Below are positions 1 to 8,805 of a DNA stretch of 14,434 nt, piece by piece (position 1 is the first letter of the stretch; each line of letters begins with the position of its first letter). The stretch is taken from positions 178,762 to 193,195 of the forward strand of contig MU631553.1 of NCBI GenBank assembly GCA_026770615.1, written 5' to 3'. The position numbers were made by a program, and so were the translations under genes. This DNA is from Pavlovales sp. CCMP2436 (Eukaryota > Haptophyta > Pavlovophyceae > Pavlovales). Under the pieces are notes generated by a model. It was not told where the DNA came from, ran no database searches, and saw only the letters and a program-made list of their open reading frames with translations.

Positions 1-15
1 TTTTTTTTTTTTTAC

Positions 16-2910
16 CTGTTTTTCCAAGCCGCAGTTCAAGCGAGCCCCAGCCGTGCCACAAGTCCGGCGTGGGGTGCGCCTGCGTGTGGGGGAAGGGGAG
101 GCGGAGGGGTGGGATATTGGGGATGGGGTTGGGGAAGGGGGGATGGTGTGTTGGGGTGTGTGTGTGTTGAAGTGGGCTCTCGCTGTCTCTCAAAGCCGTG
201 CCACAGGCCAATACGAATTAAAAGAAAAAAAACCCCACAAAAACACACAAAAAACAGCGACAATACTAAGAACAACAAATCTATTCACCGCAACAAAATA
301 CTAATAGCAACATTAACAACAACGACAACAATACAAAAACAACGACAACAACCACCACAATACTAATAAGAACAACATCAACAATAGCGCAGGGTACGCC
401 TGCATGCCTGCGGGAATAAGTGAGTTGGAGGTGGGGTTTGCATGAGCGATCGAATTCTAGCCAAACAACCTATGTTATAACCCCCCCCCCCCCACACACA
501 CACACATAAAACAACAAAGAAAATACAGAAAACGAGAAAACGAAGAGAAAAAACGATGGAAAAGAGTCAAAAGCAAAAGCGAAAAAGCTTTAAAACGAGA
601 GGCAAAGAGAACACCACCACCACCAACAACAACAATTAATATACTAATAAATATTATGCGGAAAATAAAACCCAGTCAAACGAGAGGCAACAAATACAAT
701 TTTTTAAGTGCGCTGTTTTAAAGCACTTTAAAAAAAAGCGCACCTTGCTCGCGTTTGCGAAGATGAGGCGAGCAGCATCGTGGTTGCCCAGCCGGGACTC
801 CATCGCCGCGTAGGCGTTGTGCAGCGGGCCGTGGCTGTGCCGGAGGGAGGGGGGGGGGTGTCAGCCGGGCATACTCGCCTCTATAACATCCCCTATATCC
901 TATACTCCCCCCCTTCAGGCATCTAGGCGCACCTCGGTTCGAGCTGGAAGCCGGCGTCGAAGAGTTGCCTTGCCCGGGCGTACTCACCCGCCCTACTTTC
1001 CAAGAGGGCCCATGCCACATAGGCGGGCGCGCGCGGCTTGCAACGGATCGATCTGGGAAAAAGTAGGTAATAGGTTTCGGGAATAGGGATGAGAGTTATA
1101 AATCGGGGGATGGGGTTAGACATTTGAAAGGTAAGGAGAAATGGGGGTAGGGGGAGGGGGGGGGAGGGAAAGCAAGAAAGCAAGAAAGCAAGAAAACACG
1201 AGAGCAATAAAGCTTACCGTGCGAGTTTGCGGGGTAGGATCTAGGGTGTGGGTGTTTGAAGTTCTGTGTGGGTGGGAGCAGTATTAATGGGGCCGTGGGC
1301 TAGGGCCATAGCTGGAGATCTAAGGGCATACCGTGCGAGTGGGTCCCTCGACACTTGTATTAATATCATATTCTAATATATTTATTCAGCCAGTAAAAAA
1401 AAAGTGCAAAAGAGCAACAAACAAAATCAAAAAAAAAGGCAATTACCGTGCGAGTAGATCCCGCGCAGCCTCGACGTTGTTGTTGCGCTCCTGCAGGAGG
1501 GGAGGGGGGTCAGCACTATAGGGTGTGCGTGTGTCGTTCTTGTTGCGCTCCTGCAGGAGGGGAGGGGGGTCAGCACTATAGGGTGTGCGTGTGTGTACGC
1601 GCGCGCGCAGGGGGGGGTTTAAATATCAAGCATGATAGATTATTTTTATTACGCGCGTGCGTGGGGGGAGGGGAGGGGAGGGGAGGGGGGAATTGAGAAA
1701 GTAGGGAGTGTGGGTCACCTGTACAGTGAAGGGGGGAAGGGGGGTAAAATAATTAGTAAGATTATTGCTGATTTTTTCTTGTAATCATAGTCATAATATT
1801 ATACATATTTGGGGGACGTCGAGAGAACGATTATTTTGAAAGTTCATCACCTATAGAGCCCCGGCCGACCACAGGAGCACTGTCTGTTATTCCAAAAAAA
1901 AAAACTGTGTAGTTCAGACCGACCACAGGAGCACTGTCAGCTACCCGACTAAAAAAAAAATTAAAAAAATCCACCTGTAAAGTACCGGCTGACTGCAGCA
2001 GCACGGCGTCACGCGGGAAGCGAATCGAACCCTCCCTAAGGGGGAGGGGGAAGGGGGGGGGGGGGCTGCCAGTAAAGTGTGTTGTCAGTAAAGTGTGTCG
2101 TCAGTAAAGTAATTCACACGGATCTGCAAATACCAATTGCCTGAGCACCAATCGCAGACCTGAAAGCAGACCTGAAAGAATAGTTACAATAATAACATCT
2201 AAAATCATAGTTACAATATTAAGATCTAAAATAATAGTTAGAATGATAAGATCTGAAATAATAGTTAAAATTATAAGATCTAAAATCATAGTTGCAATAA
2301 TAAAATCTGAAAGAATAGTTACAATAATAACATCTGAAATAACCAACAAGAATACCTCAGTATCCGGAGTGCCTCGTCTAACTTGCCCTGCCTGCGCTCA
2401 AAAGAAGCCCACAGGTTGAAAATCGAAGCATCGGCGTCTGAAAGAGAAGAAGGGGGGAGGGGGAGGAGGGGGGGAGGAGGGGGAGGGGTCACTGTCTGGA
2501 CAGGTTGATAATCGAAGCATCGGCGTTTGAAATACGGTAAGGGGAAAGGGGGAGGAAGGGGGAAGGGGGGGGGGGTCACTGCCTGGACAGGATGAAAATC
2601 GAAGCATAGGCGCCTCTGAGAAGGATGACGACCCAGATTTATATAGCATATATGGGAGGGGGGGGGTTCAGTACTTCCTTTTTTGGTTTTTTTTTGTACA
2701 GAGCCATGGTAGGGGGAGGGATTCATGTCTAATTTTTTTATTTGTATGGATTGATGTGTGTGTGGGGGGGGAGAGGAGGGGGGGGCATACCATCGCACGC
2801 GGCGGCTGCTTTGAAACGACCTCGTGCCGACGTCACGCGACTCGATCGCTCCTCCAGCTGCGGGGGGGAGGGAGGGATGGGGGAGAGGGTGATTTCGCGT
2901 GATGATGATA

Positions 2911-2943
<33 letters not shown>

Positions 2944-5482
2944 ATGATTATCATCATGTTGAATATTGTCATTATTATTAGTATTATTGTTATTCGTATT
3001 ATTTTTATTTGTATTATTGTTATTCGTATTACTGTTATCAGTATTATTGTTATTTGTATTATTGTTATTCGTATTATTGTTATCCGTATTATTGTTATCC
3101 GTATTATTGTTATTCGTATTATTGTTATTCGTATTATTGTTATTCGTATTATTGTTATTCGTATTATTGTTATTTGTATTATTGTTATTCGTATTATTGT
3201 TATTTGTATTATTGTTATTCGTATTATTATTATCAGTATTATTGTTATTCGTATTATTGTTATATTGTTATTCGTATTATTGTTATTTGTATGATTGTTA
3301 TTTGTTTGTCAGTGATGAGCCTTCAGCGCACAGGCGCAGCTGAAGGTACCTGCGGACACGGCGCATTCACTCGCAAAAGTGACGTCGTTATGAACCGACG
3401 TCGATGAGAAGTCGAACGAGCGGAATAAAGTACAAATTATTATTCAAATTATTATTGCTCTTACTTGTGCGAGTTTCGCGTGGCATTTTGCGGCAGCTGC
3501 GCCAGTTGCGAGCGCGCGCTCTACCAACTCCGAAACCTGTGTGTGGGTGTGTGTGTGGGGGGGGGGGTTACTCCCAGTTCCTATTTGGATCATTTACTCG
3601 GATCATTTACTTCTGGTGTGAGATGGTGCTTGGCTCTGCACCTGAAACTCACACATCATCTAGGGCTAGGGCTAGGGCTAGGGCTAGGGGTAGGGCCAGG
3701 GCCAAGACAGGGCTAGGGCCAGGGCTAGGGCCGGGGCTAGGGCCAGGGCTAGGGCCAGGGCTAGGGCCAGGGCTAGGGCCAGGGCTAGGGCCAGGGCTAG
3801 GGCCAGGGCTAGGGCCAGGGCTAGGGCTAGGGCCAGGGTTAGGGCCAGGGCTAGGGCTAGGGCTAGGGCCAGGGCTAGGGCCAGGGCTAGGGCCAGGGCT
3901 AGGGCCAGGGCTAGGACCAGGGCGAGGGCCAGGGCGAGGGCGAGGGCTAGGGCCAGGGCTAGGGCCAGGGCTAGGGCCAGGGCTAGGGCCAGGGCTAGGG
4001 CCAGGGCTAGGGCCAGGGCTAGGGCTAGAGCGAGGGTTAGGGCCAGGGCCAGGGCCAAGGCTAGGGCCAAGGCTAGGGCCAGGGCTAGGGATAGGGCCAG
4101 GGCCAGGACTAAGGCCAATGCTGTTACAATACCGCGACTACTGAATATATATAAAGCGGCGTATGAAGCGCACCAAATATTTTGTTAACAAATAGTTCTT
4201 TTAACGTCCCTCGACTTGCAGCCCGAAGGCGTACGGGCATGATAACACAACATAACACCACTAGGGGTTGCGCACCGTTTCGTCGTTGCCCTGCGTGTGC
4301 TCGAACTCCGCCCACGTGAGCAACCCATCTACCAGCTTAACACGCTCGGCGGGGGCCGGGACGCCCCTAGCGAGCCCACCCCCGTCAAGCGCGACCAACT
4401 CGACCGCCTGCCTGTGTAGCGTGCGTGCCAGGTCCGGGTTTCCCTGCATCGCCTCGAGGGCAGCCCAGGCCTGGCATATGGGCGCGTGCGGACGCTTCAC
4501 GACAGACCTGGAGTAGAGCTCGCGCGCGAGCTCGACCTGCCCTGCCTGCTGCTCGAGGAGGCCCCAGGCGTGCACCACGTAGGTATTGCCAGGAGAGGCG
4601 GCCAGCGCGTCTGTATTCAAAATCAGGAGGAATAGACGCGCGCGCACGCGCATGTGTGTGTGTGTGGGGGGGGGGGGGATGTTGGTGTAGCCGCGTCCAG
4701 CTCCGTGCACCCCGAACGCTCGCGCGCCCACCTTTGAAAAGTGCGCGCGCGTCCTCCAGCCGACCCATGCGCCCGTCGAAGAGTGCGCCCGCGTGCATCA
4801 GGTGCACGTTGCCCGGGCACTTTATAAGCGCCTCCGCGATGAGGGCGCGCGCGCCGCGCAGCGAGCCGGTGAGCGCCTCGACGCGCGCGAGCGCGAGCCA
4901 CGAGTGCGCGTCCGAGTCGTCGAGTTGCAGGCACGTCTGCAACAGCTCACGCGAGTCGTGCAGGTTGTTCCGCTTGAGGAGCTGTTGCGCCCTGTCGTAG
5001 ATCTTGCGCACGTGCACACGCACGTCCGCGCGGCGCGCGCTGGCTGGTCTCGGCGTGGAGAGCGGCGGGCCCGCGCCGCTCGCTGCCCTCGGCTTGGAGA
5101 CCGCCGCCGCCGCCGCGGCCGCCGCCGCGTCGCCGGCGCGCGCGCTCGCAGGGCGCTCGGCCTGTGCCCCCTGCGGGTGCGCGCGCGCTCCCCCCTGCAG
5201 CACACGCCCGCCGTTGGGACCGCGGATACCGCGCGAGGGCTGCGCGCCCGCGGTCAGCTCCGCCACAGTCAGCTCCGGTCCGGCCAAGGGCCCGCGCCGT
5301 CGCGCCTCGTCCGCCGGCGGCAAAGTGAGCCGCGTCGCGGCGCGCGGCACGCGCAGGGCGGCAAGGCGGCTGCCAGGAACGCGCACGTAGCCGTGACCGA
5401 GCGTCGGCAGCGTGCCCAGCAGCACCAGCAGGCAGGCGAGGCCGCCCGTCACCATCGTGATGAGGCGGCACGGGGCGCGCAT
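16..5482 (-). CDS. HAT/TPR-repeat protein, Mbb1/HCF107-like plastid RNA-stability factor (10 exons; 3' end beyond window)
   Basis: I placed the exons by reading frame, GT-AG sites and HAT repeat register: 5482-4732, 4610-4276, 3536-3465, 2857-2791, 2437-2356, 2035-1975, 1490-1447, 1052-933, 834-744 and 79-16. All phases agree and give 562 codons without a stop; the last exon ends in phase 1, so the gene continues to the left. Residues 1-31 form a signal peptide, followed by a low-complexity leader with an Ala run. From about residue 158 there are about 12 HAT-type repeats, for example HAWGLLEQQAGQVELARELY, LWASFERRQGKLDEALRILR and ERNNNVEAARDLLAR. In Mbb1 and HCF107 such repeats form a superhelix that binds plastid mRNA 5' ends; the same role here is inferred. 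Donors at 4275, 932 and 743 read GTGCGC. An upstream in-frame ATG at 5506 would add eight residues before the signal peptide, so 5482 is preferred. A different HAT-family protein, such as an RNA-processing factor, is possible. Splicing is unverified. Confidence 0.82.
80..743 (-). other. Intron 9 of the HAT gene: low-complexity DNA
   Basis: This intron lies between the donor at 743 (GTGCGC) and the acceptor at 80. It holds A- and AAC-rich sequence at 220-380 and 500-680, and a C13 run followed by (AC)n at 481-506. It also carries two fragments that resemble the exon 10 edge: a 12-base copy at 194-205 of exon bases 49-60, and a copy near 391-402 of the acceptor region at 72-83. No coding exon was seen here. 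Confidence 0.6.
1215..1455 (-). repeat. Three spaced copies of the exon 7 donor junction
   Basis: The plus-strand 12-mer taccgtgcgagt occurs at 1215-1226, 1329-1340 and 1444-1455, 114 and 115 bp apart. On the transcript strand this is the last bases of exon 7 plus the donor GT. Only the copy at 1444-1455 is attached to the full exon coding ERNNNVEAARDLLAR. Joining it to the exon beginning at 1052 keeps frame and HAT register. The other two copies sit inside intron 7 and keep a usable GTA donor. Confidence 0.7.
1480..1595 (-). repeat. 60-bp tandem duplication spanning the exon 7 acceptor
   Basis: Two nearly identical copies lie 60 bp apart; tgttgcgctcctgcaggagg occurs at 1481 and again at 1541. 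Each contains the acceptor TGCAG followed by GAGCGCAACAA on the minus strand. The inner acceptor (exon start 1490) gives the best HAT repeat. The outer one (exon start 1550) would add 20 codons in frame with no stop. Confidence 0.85.
1847..2012 (-). repeat. Three diverged copies of the exon 6 donor junction
   Basis: Segments at about 1847-1889, 1903-1944 and 1971-2012 share a core like cgaccacaggagcactgtc. The copy at 1971-2012 is the 3' end of exon 6 with its donor CAG|GTGGAT. The other two lie downstream in intron 6 and have diverged from the exon but resemble each other more closely. The copy at 1847 still ends in a plausible donor (TATAG|GTGATG). Confidence 0.65.
2180..2341. repeat. 27-bp minisatellite, six copies
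   Basis: Six head-to-tail 27-bp units each begin atagtt and contain an aagatct-like or aacatct-like core. They lie in intron 5 of the HAT gene, 13 bp beyond the donor at 2355. Units differ at several positions. The open frame across the array (I, L, V and T only) is a by-product of the repeat and is not a gene. Confidence 0.85.
2412..2620 (-). repeat. Three copies of the exon 5 acceptor junction
   Basis: Segments at about 2412-2445, 2502-2535 and 2587-2620 share a core like aatcgaagcatcggcg, which on the transcript strand is an acceptor followed by the first exon 5 codons (DADASIFN). The inner copy (TTTCAG, exon start 2437) is the one continuous with the exon. The middle copy has lost its AG. 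The outer copy keeps CTCAG but has exon-side changes. G-rich spacers and a shared tcactgYctggacagg lie between the copies. Confidence 0.75.
2899..2942. repeat. (GAT)n microsatellite
   Basis: About 14 nearly pure GAT units occur in intron 3 of the HAT gene. The poly-Asp, poly-Met and poly-Ile frames over them are not genes. Confidence 0.9.
2981..3306. repeat. 15-bp minisatellite, about 20 copies
   Basis: Head-to-tail copies of gtattattgttattc carry C/T/A variants mainly at the last positions, with a shorter unit near 3262. The array lies in intron 3 of the HAT gene (3464-2858). All three plus-strand frames stay open only because the 15-bp unit has no stop in those frames; the translated peptides are pure repeats. 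Confidence 0.9.
3320..3346. other. Short inverted repeat in intron 3
   Basis: ccttcagc and gctgaagg (8 bp each) flank an 11-bp spacer and could form a hairpin in DNA or pre-mRNA. No function is evident. Confidence 0.45.
3659..4110. repeat. Telomere-like hexamer minisatellite (CTAGGG/CCAGGG) in intron 2
   Basis: About 450 bp are built from the hexamers ctaggg and ccaggg, mostly alternating as a 12-bp unit (agggctagggcc), with a purer ctaggg start at 3660-3690 and scattered variants. The array lies wholly inside intron 2 of the HAT gene (4275-3537), where the transcript reads CCCTAG/CCCTGG. Long Gly-Leu-Gly-Pro and Ala-Leu frames across it are artefacts of the six-base period. Confidence 0.93.
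4203..4242 (+). repeat. Dispersed 40-bp repeat, copy 1 (HAT intron 2)
   Basis: These 40 bases, starting aacgtccc and ending gggcatga, recur at 12022-12061 in the same orientation with one mismatch. This copy lies just inside the 5' end of intron 2. It is probably a fragment of a dispersed element. Confidence 0.85.
4651..4679. repeat. (GT)n-G(n) composite tract in intron 1
   Basis: A gt run is followed directly by a G run; on the transcript strand this reads C(n)(AC)n. It lies about 40 bp upstream of the exon 2 acceptor. The same composite occurs in intron 2 (3540-3567) and intron 4 (2754-2770). Such C-rich tracts may serve as the polypyrimidine tract. Confidence 0.7.
5390..5482 (-). other. 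Predicted signal peptide of the HAT-repeat protein
   Basis: The first 31 residues are a short basic start (MRAPCR), then a hydrophobic core (GGLACLLVLLGTL), then a small-residue end near GHG. The next stretch (YVRVPGSRLAALRVPRAATR) is basic, with no acidic residue, and contains Ala, Ser and Thr, as plastid transit peptides do. A signal peptide followed by a transit peptide is the known import signal of secondary plastids. An aromatic residue directly after the predicted cleavage site also fits, although Tyr rather than Phe is found here. The destination is inferred. Confidence 0.6.
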
Positions 5483-5834
5483 TTTAAATTTTGGACCGTA
5501 CTGCATGGACGCGATTTGCCGTGAACATTTGCCCGCGATGCCCAGGCCAGCCTGCCTAGACCCCCCGTGCCTGCGCCAGGTTTTTCTCGTGGGCTCAGCC
5601 CCAGATTCCCGCCCACGACAGAGCTCCCAGTCAATGTCTCAAGGGGGATAAAAATACCCAATGTGATCGACTTTTAATTGAGCCGCGTGCCGAGGTCGCG
5701 CCGAGCAACAGCACCAACGGCGCACCACGCGGTCTAGCACCATTACGCTGCTCCTCGCCGCCCTCTCGGCGGCCCGCGTGCACCCGCACGTCTGTGCGCG
5801 TGGCGCGCGGCTCCTCCGCGCCTCGCCGGCGCTG
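5483..5834. promoter_or_regulatory. Shared upstream region of the divergent HAT and PDE12-like genes
   Basis: About 350 bp separate the two starts, so both promoters and 5' UTRs must lie here unless an upstream exon exists. An AT-rich patch lies directly upstream of the HAT start (5481-5494), and another (ataaaaatac, 5648-5657) lies midway. No TATA box or motif can be assigned firmly. The plus frame of the nuclease is open back to a stop at 5679-5681 but has no ATG before 5835. Confidence 0.5.
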
Positions 5835-8433
5835 ATGGCGGCGCTGCCGTCCACGGCCGTACCCGGCCAGCTCCAGCCCGCGAGCCCCGCGGCGCGCGCG
5901 CCCACGCCCACGCACATGGGGATGCCGGTCGTCATCGTGCGCATGCCCCCCAGTGACCTCGCCCAGGCAACCTTCTCGCTCTCGCTCGCGCCGCTCGCAG
6001 CGCCCGGCGAAAGTACCGAAGGGCTGAGCGTCAACATGGATCGCCCCCGTGGCGAGACCGTGGCCGTCGCCCTCCGCCGGCTGGCGCTGACCGTGCGCAA
6101 GAAGGTGGCGTCCAGGGCTGGCAAGAGCGCAAGGGGCAAAGGGCCATCGGACACGACTAATCACGCCGACCCGACTTGCATCCTTCTCGAGGCGGACGGG
6201 ACGCTGGTGGAGGACCTCGAAATGCGCACGCACGCCGAGGCCTGGCGGACCGGCCAGACGCTGCGGCTGGAGCTCGGCTCCGTTTTCGCCCCCGGTCCAT
6301 CCCCGCCCGCGAGCACGAACGCCGACGGCTCCGCGGCGGTCGCCGCCCCCGGTGCCGCGTCGGTGGAGCGCGACTTGATCGCAGAGTACACCGTCGTCGT
6401 GAACCCGCCCGCCGTCGTGCTCGCCCCGCTCATCTACAACGCGCGCCTCGTCCCGCTCGTCGGCGTGCCGATTCAGCCGATCGCCGACGCTCTATTCACA
6501 GACCGCCTCACGTACAGGTGGTCGCGCCAGCTCAGACCCTACGTGCAGTTCACGCCCAAGGGGTCCGGCGTGGGCTCCGTGCGTTCGGGCAGCGAGTCCG
6601 GGAGCGATTTCGAGAACGAAACTCCCTGGCTGCCCTGCGGCACGACCGAGGCCTACGTGCCCACCTTCGCGGACTTGGGCTACGCGCTGCGCGTCGAGGT
6701 GACACCACATCGCGGCGAGCTGGTGGGCGACCCTGACACGGCCACCTACACGCTGAGTGTAGACAAGCTGCGCGCCGGGAACACGCCAGCCACGCTCTCT
6801 CTCCGCGAGAAGTGGATTGCGCGCAAGGGTAGCTTGCACAGGAATGGCGCGCCCGCGGGCACGGCTGACCTGCGCGTTCTCAGCTACAACGTACTGGCCG
6901 ACTGGTACGCCAACCAGCCCCTGTCGATCAGCTCCCTCTTCGCCCACGTCCCGCGCCGCGAACTGATTGCGCGCCGGCGGCTGCCGCGCGCGCTCTACGA
7001 GATCATCAAGCACGACGCCGACATCGTCTGCCTGCAGGAGGTGGACACCGTGGCCTACGAGGGGCTCTTTGAGCCGGCGATGCGCGCGCGCGGCTATGGC
7101 GGGGCGCACGCGCCAAAGGTGAATGGCGCGCGCGAGGGCTGCGCGCTCTTTTGGCGGCTGGTGAGATTTCCAAAAAAATACTCTTTTTTTATACTCACTT
7201 TTGTGTACTCTTCTAGCGGCTGGTGCGTGTAAACATTCATAAAAATGTCCGGCCCCGTAAATGGCCTCCCAGTCTCCCAGTCTCCCATTGGTGCAGCAAC
7301 AACACACTGTTGGTGCGATTTCGTTTTTCTCTCTCTCTTTTACTCGCTTTTTTCTTCTTCTTCTTCTTCTTTTTAACTCGCTTGTGCTCACTTCCTTCTG
7401 TCCTCAGTCATGCACCTCTGCCCGCACCCTGAAAAATTTGACCCGCTCCTGCCTCCCGCAGTCCAAACTCGAGCTCGCGGCTCCGCCCACCAATGTGCCG
7501 GTCGCCAACCTTGTCCGCCGGTACATTCTCGGCAACCTCCCGGACTCCCCCCACCTCCCAGACTCCTCCTCCCTCCCCGACTTCCCCCTCCCGGCCTCGC
7601 GCCTGCGGGCCGACATCGGCACGGACGGCGCAGCGCTCGGCGCGCTGCTGCTCGCGAACGTACCTCTGCGGGACGTCGTCCTCTCGCGGGTCGGCACCAT
7701 CGCGCAGCTCGTGGCACTGCGCGTGCGCGACCCCGGCGGCGGCCCCGACCCCACCCCGGGCTCGGAGCGCTGCGTGGTCGTGGCGAACACGCACCTCTTC
7801 TTCCACCCGCTCGCCGACCACGTGCGCCTACTCCAGACGCGCGCCATCCTCGGCGCCATCGACGAGCTCCGCACCTTCCACGCCGCCAAGTCCACAGGCC
7901 TGCTCGCGGCCGCCATCGTGGCAGGCGACCTCAACTCGTCGCCCAAGTCGGGCACGGCTGCACTGCTGTCGTGCGGGGAGGTCGGCGCCGAGCACGGCGT
8001 GTGGGACCACCTGAATGTCTTCCGCTGGGGCGACCGCGGCGACCGCGACGCCGAGGGCGAGGTGATGCCCCCCGCGCGCCATGCCGCCAACGCCAACGCC
8101 CCCGTCACCGCGAGTGCCGGCGGCAGCAGCCCCGCGCGGCGGCCCGTCGGCGTGCGCGCGCCCACGCGGCTGGGGCGGCTGGTCGCGGCGACTGGCTGGC
8201 CCGCGTTCACCAATCACGTGCCCGGCTTCGTGGAGACGCTCGATTACGTCTTCGTCACGCCCGCCGACTTCCAGTCGGTCGACGGGGGCGAGTGCGACGC
8301 GAGCGGCGCGGCGCCGATGCCGAGCTTGGAGGACGTGGCGTCCAAGGGCGCGGGCGGCCACCTGCCGTCCATCCTCTTCCCGTCCGACCACGTCAGCGTG
8401 GCGTGCGACCTGCGCCTCAAGCTGCGTGGCTGA
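5835..8433 (+). CDS. PDE12-like EEP-family phosphodiesterase/exoribonuclease (two exons)
   Basis: The coding sequence is 5835-7160 joined to 7462-8433, both in phase 0, giving 765 residues. All EEP motifs are present: SYNVLAD (N352), CLQEVD (E402), ANTHLF (N551, H553), GDLNSSP (D598, N600), LDYVF (D703) and SDH (D751, H752). These bind Mg2+ and cleave phosphodiester bonds. The long N-terminal part has NMDRPRGET near residue 67, which resembles the NMQRDQSEP-type segment of animal PDE12, so PDE12 fits better than CCR4 or Angel. PDE12 removes 2',5'-oligoadenylate and poly(A) tails in mitochondria; that role here is inferred. The first in-frame ATG is 5835, but the frame is open from 5682 and encodes a hydrophobic then Arg-rich stretch (ITLLLAALSAARVH), so the true start may lie upstream through an unseen exon or a non-ATG codon. 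The splice joins ALFWRL to SKLELA and matches family spacing. Confidence 0.85.
7161..7461 (+). other. Intron of the PDE12-like gene
   Basis: This 301-bp intron has donor CTG|GTGAGA and acceptor CTCCCGCAG|TCC. It has a long T/CT-rich tract at 7318-7400. Positions 7224-7317 are a copy of a dispersed repeat also present at 10961-11050. The ten bases gcggctggtg at the donor (7154-7163) recur at 7215-7224. Reading through the intron gives a stop within about 25 codons. Confidence 0.85.
7224..7317 (+). repeat. Dispersed ~95-bp repeat, copy 1 (inside PDE12-like intron)
   Basis: This segment runs from tgcgtgtaaac to ttggtgcg and includes cagcaacaacacactg and tandem ctcccagt units. It aligns along its length with the reverse complement of 10961-11050, with small indels. 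One strand of both copies could encode a similar peptide (VCCC...GSLGD-like), which may be chance. Confidence 0.8.
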
Positions 8434-8805
8434 GCGGAGGCGGGTACCTCTGTTGCAACCCGCCTTGGATTTGGTTATTATTGTTTAATTGAACGTACTC
8501 GATCACCCTTTTGTATGGTGAACGTGCGTTGTATCTGCCGGATCCTGGTCATATACGCTCCGATAGTCGCTGCCATCGAGGCGGGGCTGCCAGTAGTAGT
8601 AGACGGCCTGCGGCGGAAGAACGTGCCTCGTGCTATACCACTCAGCAGGGGAGGCTACGTTATACCAGCAACGCAAAGTAGATAACTACAACATGTGCGT
8701 TACTGGGTCTGGACTCTGGTATTATTCATATATAATTATGTACGTGCAGAAATATATGTCAGTGCGCGCTCTGCCGGTCGTCCGTCTGAAGCGAGGGTAT
8801 GCTTG
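8434..8805. other. Convergent 3' region between nuclease and MYND gene
   Basis: This GC-moderate sequence contains the 3' ends of both convergent genes. I see no coding exon, no RNA gene and no clear canonical poly(A) signal; tgtttaattg near 8481-8490 is only AT-rich. Confidence 0.5.

Noticed and set aside
2180..2341. Regular 27-bp repeats resembling a CRISPR array
   Set aside because: Units are head-to-tail without unique spacers, in eukaryotic intronic DNA; this is a minisatellite.
2899..3407. Overlapping plus ORFs with poly-Met, LLLFV and YYCYS repeats
   Set aside because: These are translations of the GAT and 15-bp repeats in intron 3; three frames open at once shows no coding constraint.
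3340..3420. Possible extra HAT exon on the minus strand (acceptor-like CCGCAG near 3350)
   Set aside because: The joined frame from exon 3 to exon 4 is already continuous in HAT register. Adding this piece brings a stop or breaks the repeat.
3404..4144. Long plus ORF rich in Gly-Leu-Gly-Pro and minus ORF rich in Ala-Leu
   Set aside because: Both arise from the 6/12-bp minisatellite, which stays open in several frames, and both lie inside an intron of the HAT gene.
4793..5524. Long GC-rich plus-strand ORFs opposite HAT exon 1
   Set aside because: They are Arg/Ala-rich shadows. The minus frame has the signal peptide, HAT repeats and consistent splice phases.
7410..8492. Long Arg/Pro/Ala-rich ORFs overlapping nuclease exon 2 on both strands
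   Set aside because: They are shadow frames of a GC-rich exon; only one frame carries the EEP motifs.
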